Assembly (NCBI GenBank): GCA_023409975.1
Contig: JAEYQO010000090.1
Location: 1-43,997, forward strand
Length of the DNA stretch: 43,997 nucleotides
Origin: Bacteroidota bacterium
GTDB taxonomy: Bacteria > Bacteroidota > Bacteroidia > Chitinophagales > Chitinophagaceae
Direction of reading: 5' to 3'
In this document: positions 7,865 to 17,300 of the stretch, piece by piece
Layout of the letters: each line of letters begins with the position of its first letter
Position numbering within the stretch: position 1 is the first letter of the stretch
The notes under the pieces: generated by a model
The model's database searches: none
Told to the model about the DNA's origin: nothing
What the model saw: the letters and a program-made list of their open reading frames with translations, nothing else
Translations under genes and position numbers: made by a program

Positions 7865-8689
7865 TTAGCAATTCCCCAGATCCACATGTGTCGATGCCAC
7901 TTCCTCACCAAAGAAGATGGTCGCATGTTCACTGAAATCTGTGGGATCCTCTGTGGTATAGAACCGGGCGGTCCCACCAGTACTTAGCTGTTCCTTTATC
8001 TCCGGATGCCGTTCAAGATAATCCAGCAAACTACCGGATATGATCCGACCCTGAGAAATAATCTTTATATGCTCTGGTATATACTTTCTGATCTGGTCCT
8101 CGATCAATGGATAGTGGGTGCATCCGAGAAGGACCGTGTCGATTTCATCCGACTGCGCCATCAAAGAACTAAGATGCTTGCGGATGAATAGATCAGCCTC
8201 CGGTGTCTGGTGCTCATTGTTTTCAATCAGGTGTACCCACATAGGACAGGCCTGTTGGATCACTTTCACGTCAGGATAGAATTTGTTGATCTCAATAGGA
8301 TAGGAACCGGACTCAATAGTTCCCTTGGTTCCCAAAACGCCAACCACCTTTGTCTTAGTGAAACGCCCCGCGACCTCCGCCGTCGGACGGATTACACCAA
8401 GTACTTTTCGATCCGGTGCCAGTTTCGGCAGGTCCTGTTGCTGAATCGTCCTTAATGCTTTTGCGGACGCCGTATTGCAGGCAAGGATGATCAGCGGACA
8501 GCCCTGACGCAGTAGCCAGCGTACACATTCAAGGGTATATTCATAAACAGTCTCGAAAGGTCGGTTCCCATAGGGCGCCCGGGCATTATCTCCCAGATAG
8601 ATATAATCATACTGTGGAAGTTTATCCCTGATGGCTCTGAAAACCGTCAAACCACCATAACCGGAATCAAAAATGCCAATCGGTCGCAT
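7865..8689 (-). CDS. murI: Glutamate racemase
   Basis: Cytoplasmic, cofactor-independent racemase that supplies D-glutamate for peptidoglycan. The 274-residue protein has the two catalytic Cys motifs, ACNTASA with Cys71 and LLGCTHYP with Cys190, and the N-terminal FDSGYGGLTV loop, where Tyr replaces the more common Val. The dimer/substrate segment LGDNARAPYG is intact. I chose the ATG at 8689; a GTG two codons upstream (8695) is also possible. The gene reads towards the Rhs-derived island and has no terminator-like hairpin in the 118 bp that follow. Confidence 0.96.
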   Translation of the reverse strand: MRPIGIFDSGYGGLTVFRAIRDKLPQYDYIYLGDNARAPYGNRPFETVYEYTLECVRWLLRQGCPLIILACNTASAKALRTIQQQDLPKLAPDRKVLGVIRPTAEVAGRFTKTKVVGVLGTKGTIESGSYPIEINKFYPDVKVIQQACPMWVHLIENNEHQTPEADLFIRKHLSSLMAQSDEIDTVLLGCTHYPLIEDQIRKYIPEHIKIISQGRIISGSLLDYLERHPEIKEQLSTGGTARFYTTEDPTDFSEHATIFFGEEVASTHVDLGNC

Positions 8690-8764
8690 ATTCACGAAGT
8701 TAAATCAAGCTGTTTATTCAATGCTATTCTACAGAAGCAACAGCCAGACCTAAATTATACCAGC

Positions 8765-8799
8765 AAAAAAAAGCTGTTGTGATCAACAACAGCTTTTTT
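8765..8799 (-). terminator. Intrinsic terminator of the 8814-10121 gene
   Basis: A perfect 14-bp stem (8767-8780 with 8786-8799) closes a 5-base loop. On the minus strand it is followed by a run of T (the A-run 8765-8772 on the plus strand). It lies 15 bp past the stop of the minus-strand secreted protein and 75 bp before the murI start, insulating murI. The A/T ends make it potentially bidirectional. Confidence 0.9.
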
Positions 8800-8813
8800 C
8801 AGGTCAGTATCGG

Positions 8814-10121
8814 TCAGAGCTTCTGAAAGAGCTGACTGAATATTCCGGAAGCATCGCGGTAGACAACGATGTAAAGGCCCTCTACGAGTTGACCCAGATC
8901 CAGTACAGAATCGCTGCTGCCGGCTTTAACCGGAAAATCAACGACCTTCTTTCCGTCCATCGCATAAACTTCCAGTACAGCACCCGAAGCGGCTTCAGGA
9001 TGTATCACCTGCAATTGCCTTGCGGTATTTAACGAGATGGAAAGTTCACCGGCTTTTCTGCCAGTCACAACAATAACATTGCTGAAACTATAACTGCCGT
9101 CCTTGCTCAGAATCCTCAGGCGGTAGTACTGCACTCCCGCCCGCAGTGGCTCTGTGAAATCATAACTAGCGCCCTCTTTACTATTGTAAGCGGTTACCTC
9201 ACCGACCTCCACATAGTTCTGAGCATTATTGCTGCGCTCAACAACGAAGCTCTGTACATCATCCTCATTTGAGGTCACCCATTGCAGCTTCACCTGATCG
9301 TGCCCCACCTGAGCAGTAAATGATAGCATGTCGACAGATAAGGTGGTATTCAAAAGAGACGTCCAGTTTGTCGCAACGGTAATGGCGTCTATTTCAGATA
9401 CCGGGGTAGTAGCATTATCCTGGCGGAAAAAGATCCTGTTGATGCTGGAGGCATCTGTGCCCGACGATACGGCAGATACCAGTGGAGCGGGTTCAATTCC
9501 CGTATTAGAAGGATTTACCCAAAGCTTCACAAGATCATTGCTGGTGCCGGTGACGAATTCATAGCCAAATACCAGCAGATGATTGGTAGTGGTGCTGAAG
9601 TCACCTGTCCAGGTGATGGCTCCACTGCCATAGGATACACCAAAGTTCACGGTCTCAACGGCTGTTCCCTGTCTGATATAGACTCTGCAGATATAATTAG
9701 TCGCTGAGCTGGGAGAAAATCCTGTGAAATAGGTACCATTAGATCCGTTCCCTGGTAACTGGGTTCCATTGCCAGTATAGCTGAAAACCATTGCCGTGTA
9801 AACGCTGCCGGAGCTGACGGAAGAAGGAAACAGGCGGCTAATATCCTCCAGGCCGGAACTGGGATTGCTTAGTGCGATCTTTCCACTGGTAGGCGAGGGT
9901 GTTGTCAGATACCCGGAATAGGACAGATTATCAGGTAAAACCTGAATCGGTGCGCTGGAATTACTACCAGCGGCTGTCCAGTTGCCACCGCTGACGTTGG
10001 CACCACCATCGGTAGCGGTGAGCTGGCCTGCAGGGTAGTTAAAGTCTTCCTGCAGAATGACCTGAGCCTGAGTGGAGGCGGCAAGCAGTAAAGCAAATGA
10101 TGTAGTAAAAATTTGTTTCAT
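8814..10121 (-). CDS. Type IX secretion system cargo with lectin-like N-terminal region and C-terminal sorting domain
   Basis: 435 residues. A signal peptide ends around STQAQ (residue 19). Residues ~20-270 form a beta-rich, Ser/Thr/Gly/Asn-rich region starting LQEDFNYPAGQLTATDGG, which resembles concanavalin A/LamG-like domains of Bacteroidota secreted proteins. A fibronectin III-like module follows (about 285-355: VKLQWVTSNEDDVQSFVVER...YYRLRILSKDG). The last ~75 residues match a type A sorting domain (LEVYAMDGKKVV...LVEGLYIVVYRD...FQKL), which directs transport across the outer membrane and cleavage. It is probably a cell-surface or released adhesin or binding protein; no catalytic residues are apparent. 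It is monocistronic and ends in the strong terminator at 8765-8799. Confidence 0.85.
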   Translation of the reverse strand: MKQIFTTSFALLLAASTQAQVILQEDFNYPAGQLTATDGGANVSGGNWTAAGSNSSAPIQVLPDNLSYSGYLTTPSPTSGKIALSNPSSGLEDISRLFPSSVSSGSVYTAMVFSYTGNGTQLPGNGSNGTYFTGFSPSSATNYICRVYIRQGTAVETVNFGVSYGSGAITWTGDFSTTTNHLLVFGYEFVTGTSNDLVKLWVNPSNTGIEPAPLVSAVSSGTDASSINRIFFRQDNATTPVSEIDAITVATNWTSLLNTTLSVDMLSFTAQVGHDQVKLQWVTSNEDDVQSFVVERSNNAQNYVEVGEVTAYNSKEGASYDFTEPLRAGVQYYRLRILSKDGSYSFSNVIVVTGRKAGELSISLNTARQLQVIHPEAASGAVLEVYAMDGKKVVDFPVKAGSSDSVLDLGQLVEGLYIVVYRDASGIFSQLFQKL

Positions 10122-10342
10122 AGGCTAATTTTTGAACGAAGATAGTTTAGAATTGAGGTATATGTATATGAGGAAAATCAGATTTTCGGAGGTAACAAAA
10201 CCTAAGTATTTGTATTTGCAAGGTCAAGCCTCCTCAAACCAGCGCCGGTAGCAGTTTTGAACTAGGTTTGGTGTATATGGTTCTAAAGGACGCCTTTGTC
10301 CAGAAGTAACAAAAGGTTAATGCGCCTACTTTCGGCAGGCCT

Positions 10343-10364
10343 CGGCGGAAGTTTCGCCGTTTTT
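10343..10364 (+). terminator. Terminator-like hairpin 1 in the 10428 leader
   Basis: CGGCG (10343-10347) pairs with CGCCG (10355-10359) around a 7-base loop, followed directly by TTTTT (10360-10364). It has the form of an intrinsic terminator for plus-strand transcription, 64 bp before the ATG at 10428. Confidence 0.6.
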
Positions 10365-10376
10365 ACACAAACCTTG

Positions 10377-10399
10377 CCTGCCTATGGCAGGAATTTTTT
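10377..10399 (+). terminator. Terminator-like hairpin 2 in the 10428 leader
   Basis: CCTGCC (10377-10382) pairs with GGCAGG (10386-10391) around a TAT loop, followed by AA and TTTTTT (10394-10399). Second of a tandem pair; it ends 28 bp before the start codon. Confidence 0.65.
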
Positions 10400-10427
10400 G
10401 CGGGGTTTAGCTCAAAAACCTGAAACT

Positions 10428-10736
10428 ATGGCAACAAACACCAATTCTCAGCACAATGAGGGACCTGTAGCAAGAACGATTGAGGAGCAAACCGCAAGAC
10501 TGCCATCAGATACGTTTCTCTGGGTAGCAGTTGGCTCTATGGCCGTATCGCTTGGTCTCCAGTTATTTGGCAGAAGCAAGGCTGCTATGTTCGTAGGCCA
10601 GTGGGCACCGTCATTGCTCATTATGGGACTCTATAACAAGCTGGTGAAGCTTGAGGGTCATGATGGTCAGGACAGTGGTAGTGAAGAGCGTACCGGACGC
10701 GTAGAACAAAAAATACGCAGAACAGTAAACGCTTAA
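10428..10736 (+). CDS. Small conserved membrane protein of unknown function
   Basis: 102 residues from the ATG at 10428 (MATNTNSQHNEGPVARTIEE). The start was chosen because the text before it crosses two terminator-like hairpins and because remembered relatives in Chitinophagales begin near here. The N-terminal part is polar (RTIEEQTARLPSD). Two hydrophobic segments follow, FLWVAVGSMAVSLGLQLF and FVGQWAPSLLIMGLYNKLV, separated by a short basic loop, then a charged tail. The IEEQT...LPSD...FLW and GQWAP...GLYNK patterns recur in uncharacterised Bacteroidota proteins as I remember them; no function is known to me. It is monocistronic with its own terminator. Confidence 0.75.
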   Translation: MATNTNSQHNEGPVARTIEEQTARLPSDTFLWVAVGSMAVSLGLQLFGRSKAAMFVGQWAPSLLIMGLYNKLVKLEGHDGQDSGSEERTGRVEQKIRRTVNA

Positions 10737-10756
10737 CCTGGCTTCAAACCGGTTTG

Positions 10757-10789
10757 AAAGGGTGGCACTTAGTTGCATACCCTTTTTTT
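10757..10789 (+). terminator. Terminator of the small membrane protein gene
   Basis: AAAGGGT (10757-10763) pairs with ACCCTTT (10779-10785), with inner GCA/TGC pairs, followed by a T-run to 10789. It begins 20 bp after the stop codon. Confidence 0.8.
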
Positions 10790-10821
10790 AGTTTCTCTAA
10801 TTTTATAGATAAATATTCGCT

Positions 10822-11355
10822 ATGAAAAAGACCATCCTCTTTATCCTGTGCTTTTCCTGTCTGGTAGCGTCGAGCTGTTCGAAGGATGATAACGATCCGC
10901 CACCAGTATTACCTGAATCCTGCGATCAAATTGTAACCTTTGTCGATAGCAGTGTTAGGGTAACGATTCCCACAGCCTTTACTCCCAATGGTGATGGCTT
11001 AAATGATTTGTACGAAGTTCTGGCGATTCTCAGGGATACCACTGATTTCGAATATGCAGTTCATCAACTTAACGGAGACCTGGTCTTCCAGTCAAATTCG
11101 ATCCATACCCGATGGGACGGGCGTACCAATGGAGGGGATATTCTAAGTGATAGTTTATTCCGGCTTCAGCTGCGCTTCAGAAACTTCAGCGGGATTATTA
11201 TTGATACCTGTTCCTATGTTTATAAGCTGAACACCTCCGGCAATGGCTGTGTCAGAACTGGTAATATAGATACCACAAAGCTGGTATTCCCGGATATGAT
11301 CGATCCGTCCACTATGGGTATCGTCTTTCCAACCAATGAGCATTTTTGCCTTTAA
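10822..11355 (+). CDS. Surface lipoprotein consisting mainly of a CHU_C-like (gliding-motility C-terminal) domain
   Basis: 177 residues. A lipoprotein signal ends in the lipobox VASSCS, and the mature N-terminus CSKDDNDPP fits the acidic/Lys lipoprotein export signal that sends Bacteroidota lipoproteins to the cell surface. Residues ~45-125 follow the CHU_C / type B sorting-domain pattern: IPTAFTPNGDGLNDLYEV, then FEYAVHQLNGDLVFQS, then TRWDGRTNGGD. In most proteins this domain is the C-terminal tail of a large type IX cargo; here it is nearly the whole protein and is followed by ~50 more residues with Cys pairs. The role is unknown; it could be an outer-surface scaffold or adhesin. It converges with the alpha-2-macroglobulin gene, 13 bp away. 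Confidence 0.8.
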   Translation: MKKTILFILCFSCLVASSCSKDDNDPPPVLPESCDQIVTFVDSSVRVTIPTAFTPNGDGLNDLYEVLAILRDTTDFEYAVHQLNGDLVFQSNSIHTRWDGRTNGGDILSDSLFRLQLRFRNFSGIIIDTCSYVYKLNTSGNGCVRTGNIDTTKLVFPDMIDPSTMGIVFPTNEHFCL

Positions 11356-11363
11356 AGCGGCTT

Positions 11364-11387
11364 CAGCGTCACCGGATGGTGACGCTG
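11364..11387. other. Hairpin shared by two convergent genes
   Basis: CAGCGTCACC (11364-11373) and GGTGACGCTG (11378-11387) form a perfect 10-bp stem with a GGAT loop. It lies just after the lipoprotein stop and contains the TGA stop and last codons of the convergent alpha-2-macroglobulin gene. There is no T-tract in either direction, so it may stabilise 3' ends or stop colliding transcription rather than act as a classical terminator. Confidence 0.6.
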
Positions 11388-14300
11388 TTACCTTCTGAGT
11401 GACTGCTGAATTCCGGCGCATACATGCATTGGATCGTCGCAATGCCATTGGAAAATTCTCCGGACTGGCTAGCAAAAACACTATACTCGAACACATATTT
11501 TCCTTTGCGCAGATGGTCAAAGAAGAAGTTCGTACTCAGGTCGCGGGTGCTTTCATAATATCCCAGTCCGCTCTGCCAGCGATAAGCGCTGATCACATCT
11601 GCAGGTTCAAATCCTGAAGCCCGCATGTCTTTCAGGTGTACGAATTCCATATCGCGATCCACGAGTATCTCCAGACGGATGACAACGCGGTCCCCTATTT
11701 TAATGGGTGCATCACTGGTAATGGGTTTCAGCTCCGGGCCCCGGGGACCAGCCACCTGTACGAATAATTGTTTCCGGATTTCCAGTGGTGTGCTGGCCCG
11801 GCTGATTTTGTCCAGATCTTCGAAATATTGCCAGTACACGGCACCCCAGGAGGTACTGTTCGAATTTCCGGAGACTGTTACGGTGATATCTCCCAGAGAT
11901 GGTTTTACCTGCTCGGGTTGCATCCTGGTTTTCCAGTAGCCACTGCCAGCTTCTGTTTTCTGAGCTGTACCTGACAATATGGTGTCTCCCAGTTGTATCT
12001 TAACCGTCGGTTCCTGCTCAAGCCAGCCAGATCCTGAAAGCAACATCGCATAAACTGCATCCGCAGTGGCTTTCGTAGTTTCCCAGCGCTGCGTCTGTTT
12101 GTTCTTCAAAAGCCAGATGCGCATTTTGTCAACAGTGGCCCGGTCATCGGTAATTTCATCGAATGCCTCTATCAATAAAGCCTGAGCTTCGATAGGAGCC
12201 TGGTACCACCACCATCCGGTATAGCGCTGCATCCAGTACATTCCCATCTCTTCTTTCTCAATGGCAGTTTCCCGCAGGGATTGCATAATATCCGCTACCG
12301 TCTTCTGATTACCCAGACGCTTCAGCGTAAGAGCGATCATTCCCTTCAGATATGGGTTGAAGGAAGGCCAGTGCACTACTGCCTGTTCCCTGAAGTACTG
12401 GAGCATTTTTTCGTCAGGATCAGATACCCGGTCACTAAAAAAGCTTCTGAGGTAGAGATACTGGATTTCAATTGGACCGATATGCTGGTTGTTCATAGAT
12501 GCCTTGGAGCGAAGGAGTTCTTCATAAGACTCTTTCATCTTACGGTCAGCATAACGTAGGCCATTTTGAATGATCTCTGATCTTGAACCCTGCGGATCCT
12601 TCAACCCCAGGTGTTCCATTCTGGAGAGGCCGGTGATGATGTATTGTGTGATATGCTGGTTGGCAGTCATTCCCTTGAACCAGGGGAAGCTACCGTCCGG
12701 GAGCTGCATGTCCCTGAGTTTCCTCGTAGCAGCTTCAAGGTTGCGTGCCAGCGTATGGGTCTCGAAAAGGGTAGCTATTCGCTTCCGCTGTTCGGTCTCA
12801 TTCTGTGCCTCCAGCACCCAGGGTGTTTCCTCAAGCAATGCAGTTTTCAATTCCTGGTTTCGCTCCAGTGGCGAGGAGAAACTGGACAGCGCTGATTCCA
12901 TGCTCCACCGGTCAAATATGGCTTTGATCTTTGGGGTCTTTTCAACAATATGTGCCGCTAGTGCTGTGGCATAATATCGGTTAAATACCTGCTCAGCCGA
13001 TTCATTTTCGGTTTCAATCAACGTGGGCAGCGCTTTGACAATATACCAGATCGGATTGCCAGTGTACTCGACTGTCAACGCGTAATGGACCAACGAACCG
13101 GAAGAATCAGATGCCAGCAACTTGTCGAATCTGAAGGCTTTACTTCCGTTCCCATTCACCCAGAGTGGTAGTGTTTCTGTGACCATCATCCTGTTGCTAA
13201 CGACAGGGATCGTATGGGATTCACCATCGGTATGGGTACCGGCACGAGCCAGCACTCTGATCGTAACTGGTTCGTACAGAGATTCTGGCACCTGCAAGGT
13301 CCAGGATATTGTCGTGCTTCCTTCACCGGAAACACGGAACTTCTGTTCCTTTTGCTGCAGTCTGAATGGCAGCTCCAGTGGACGACCTGTTAATGCATCG
13401 ATCAGTTCAATCCAGGCGGTACCTTCCAGTTCTTCACCGGTAAGATTATTGACACGGGTGCGTAGTACCAGTTCATCTCCCTGTCGTAGGAACCGTGGTA
13501 CGTTAGGTATCACCATCAGGTCCTTCTGCGTTTTCACACTTCCTTCCAGAAATCCATAGCGCATATCTTTTGTATGAGTCACTCCCAGCAACCGCCATTC
13601 AGTCAGGGCCTCAGGCATGGTGAATTCGATGCGGATATTTCCTTCCGCATCTGTCCTCAGGAAAGGCTCGAAAAAAGCGGTTTCATTCAAATTCTCACGT
13701 GGTGCGACATGTTGTTCTTCTGGTTGTCCGGAAGGTGCCGCAGGGTGCTGATCCGGTTCTGACTGTGCATCGACAGCGTTGGAGACAGGCGTTCCAGCAG
13801 CTAAGGCGACCGATTCCTCTCGTGCGACCGATTTGGTCCTGACACCATCTATCATGAATCGTTCAGTGGATTCTGAATAAAAATCAAACAAGCGCAGCCG
13901 GTCATATCGCTTCGTGAATTCCTCGTAATCGGACCCGCGATAAGTAGCGATCTGAGTGCCGTAGGCTTCTGCGAAACCAGGCTTTTGCCAGTGGATATAG
14001 GAATTCTGCCGGGGATAAAGATTGTAGATATGCAGGTTGTGCGGACGGAAAAGATCGAGAGAAGCATCATATAGTGTGGCCACCATTTCTGCTTCCACTT
14101 TTTCTTTTTTACTACCACGTACCACCATGGTCCAGGTTTCTTTTTCCCCCGGCTCCAGCTCGTCGCGATGTGTTTCCCAGCTTATATCCAGTTCTTTATT
14201 CGTCCAGGGTACTTCAATGAAGGCGTCTTCCTGATAAACGCGGTTGTTATGAACCAGCACATAGCTTTGGGCGATTCCTCCCCGGTCCGCTTCTGTAATG

Positions 14301-17300
14301 GTTTTCGACCAGGAAAAGGTTCCACCTTTCAGGGGTTCTGGAGCGAAGAAGCTCATGTTCTTTTCTTTCATCTGCCGGATGACGAAAGCATCAGCCGCCG
14401 CGGAATAGACCTGTACAGAAGCGCTCTGTCCCGGCTCCACTGTCTGTGTTTCCGGAACCACCTGCAGGGCCAATGGCAGGCGGGTCTTGCTACGTGTATT
14501 CCACACCTTCACAAAACGCTTCTCGACGAGCGTATCTCCCCGGCTGACGGTCTGAACCTCCACGAGGTACCACCCGCTTTCCGGCCAGGCCGATGCCGGT
14601 GGCCGGATGACCCCGGATGGATCGGATCGAAACAGTTGCTGCCAGGTTTGCTCAGCCAGAGGCCAGTTTTCCGGCTGATCTTCCCCCCTGTATGGGTCGT
14701 TAGGGAAAAGGCGCTTAAACTCAGCGGAATCCAGAACGAATTGATCGGGCATGCTCCAAAGCCTTGTACGTAAGATCATACGGGGTGGGTCCAGTCTTGA
14801 TATCTTCATGTGCACATCGCCGGGAATCGGCTGGCTGTTCAGATTGGTGAGCATTGCCCGAAGTGTATCAAGATCTGTCACCCTTGCTTCCCCGGGTACT
14901 TCAAGTACAATTTGACGGTCTGCATAGCCAACGGGGACAGTGCTATTAGCGTTTCTGGTTTCGCCACCAGCATCGGTCACCTCGACACTCACCCGGTAGT
15001 GGAATACAGGTTTGGATTCCGGGGCAACTGCGGGATCAGGGATCGCAGCGAAGTTGATTGTGAAACGACCTTTATGATCGGTATAAGTCGTTCCATTCGT
15101 GATTTCCATTGAAGCAGATCGTGGAAAGCCCCAGCGCGACGCATACCACCAGTACGGGAACCGGGCCTCACGTACCACCCGGTAACGCACCGTGGCTTCA
15201 GGAACCACACTGCCGGAATAGGTGCTGGCGGTTCCGCTTATCCGGACGGTGTCCTGTAATTTATAGCTGGCCTTCAGAGTATCCATAAGTACCCGGAAGG
15301 TAGGCCGCTTGTATTCTTCGACTGAGAGGTAGGTTTCTCCTTCGCGGGTAGCGATCCTCATTGTGCCTGTGAGCACACCCTGAGGTGTCTGGAAGGTTCC
15401 TGAGAACGATCCGAATTCATTGGTTGTCAGTTTCTGGCTGCTGATCTTTTGACCGTTGGCATCGTAAAAGACTACCTCTGTTTCATGATCCGGCAGCACC
15501 TGGTTGATACGTCCGCCCTCAGAAGAACTTAGAGTAATACCCTTGAAATAAATGGTTTGCCCGGGACGATAAATTGAGCGGTCCGTAAAGAAAAAGGTTT
15601 TCACAATGGATGGCCGCTCGCGTTCTGCCTGGTTACGGTAGAAATAACCGGCCAATAGAACAGTATCTGTCTTCTGCCGTAACATTATTGCGGAAAGCTC
15701 GGGTTGTTCCGGTGAATTGAAAACACCATTTTTTCCGGAAGTCACAGATGAAACATGCCGGAGCTCACTGCCTTTAATGTTATCATTATACCGGAATCTG
15801 TAAAAATCTACATTGATGTTTTCAAGGGGAGTTCCTGTTTTTCTGTCTAAGACAAAACCCTTTTTCTCCGCCGTGACAGCAGCCAGCCCGGAAACCTGGA
15901 TGAGCGAATAGCTCATCACATTTTCCGTTGTTGCGAAGCTGGGCTTTTCGCTAATGACGAGGGCATAGATACCAGTGGGCAACGCCTGTATGGGTATCTC
16001 AGTGGTATGAGGAGCAAGATCTTCCGTACCGGGCAGCTCAACAGACCATTCGCGAAAGGAGGCATACTGAAGGATCTCTTTATGTAACGCTCTTCTATTA
16101 TGATGACCCGCACTCCAGATATCTCTGAAGTCGCGAAGACGGACAACCCGCGCATAAAGCCTCGGTGTGTTCCGATAGTTTACAAGGGCTCTGAAAGGTT
16201 CATTCGGAAGTAAAATCTCCTCGGTGGTCAATTGTAATTGTTTTTGAAGCAGTTCGTCCAGGTAGATGCGGGCAAGCCTCGCTCCCTCCGTTCCGGGATA
16301 CTGATCAATAATATCCTGAAGGCGGGTACGTACCGCAGGGTAGTGGTGATTCCCGGAAACTGCGGCCTGGCGAAGGTCAGGGTAAGGGGTTGCCCGATTC
16401 GTCTCCATATCAAGTCTCGCAGCCCGGACAGCGGCAAGGGCGGCTAGGGGATGGGGTTTATACTGTGTTGCGATTCGCTCCAGTGCCTGTTGATAGAGCC
16501 GTTTCTTATCGGGAAGTGTAGCATATTGATAAACAAATTCCAACCGATGGAGGTCAGCATCTATCAATGCATCCGGACGGGCGTCGTCCTGATGCAGCAG
16601 TAACAGTCGCTGATAGATCCTCAACGCTCGTAACTGAAGTGAAGTGGAATCCGGTGACTGGATGTTTTGCCTGCTAAAACTCACAGCGGAAGAAAAATAG
16701 CTGGCATCATCGAGGGAGAAATGAAATGCTGGCCTGGTTAAGTCTTTTTCATTATTCTGAAAAAACTCAAGAGCCCTGAAAGCGAGGAGGTCGAACAGAC
16801 TGGGACGCAGATGGCGGGTGTTCTCCCCTTTTTCCAGCAGTGCATTGTAACGTTCAATAGAAATCTCTTCGAGTTCTGATGATCTGGCAAGCGATTGCCG
16901 GTAATGACTGGAAATCGTTTTGAAAAAGAGTCTGGCATCCCAAAGCTCAAAATCGGGGCTGCCGGATAAATCTGTGGTGGCCGAACGTTCCAGTATTTTC
17001 CAGCGGTTATTTTGATAGTAACGCCAGTATAGTTCTCCGGCTATACTGTGCCAGATCGCGCTTGCCGGAAACCCGGAAGTCGCAGCTTTATCTTCAGCCT
17101 GTCGAATGCTATTCGTGAAGGCCTCCTCATTACGCTGGAATTCACTGCGAAGCAAAAAGATCTCCGCTTTCATCATCTGCACCTCCTGATTCCGCGGTCC
17201 GGCCTTTTTTTGAATGTCCCGGACAATTGTTGCAGCAGATTCCGGAAACCCGCGCTTAAGGAGCGAATCAGCCTGCTGCCATTCCCGGGAGTAGGGATCT

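Larger units (their letters stand above)
10122..10427 (+). promoter_or_regulatory. Divergent promoter region and structured leader of the gene at 10428
   Basis: A 306 bp gap between the divergent secreted-protein gene and the small membrane protein. Near the left end the minus strand has TATCTTCG (10137-10144), a one-mismatch -7 box 16 bp before the ATG at 10121. The right half holds two terminator-like hairpins, listed separately, pointing along the plus strand although no plus-strand gene lies upstream. A longer reading frame from a TTG at 10296, or an ATG at 10320, crosses both hairpins in frame with the downstream gene; I treat it as leader rather than coding. Confidence 0.5.

Noticed and set aside
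7747..7868. Short plus-strand frame ending in a beta-strand-like GFYRIGLVLA, and a minus-strand frame from 7871
   Set aside because: Too short (27 codons) or lacking a signal peptide or motif; either could be a remnant linked to the cut barrel gene, but nothing confirms it.
10296..10427. N-terminal extension of the small membrane protein from a TTG or ATG upstream
   Set aside because: The extension crosses two terminator-like hairpins and reads unlike the rest. The ATG at 10428 fits remembered homologues better. It remains a formal alternative.
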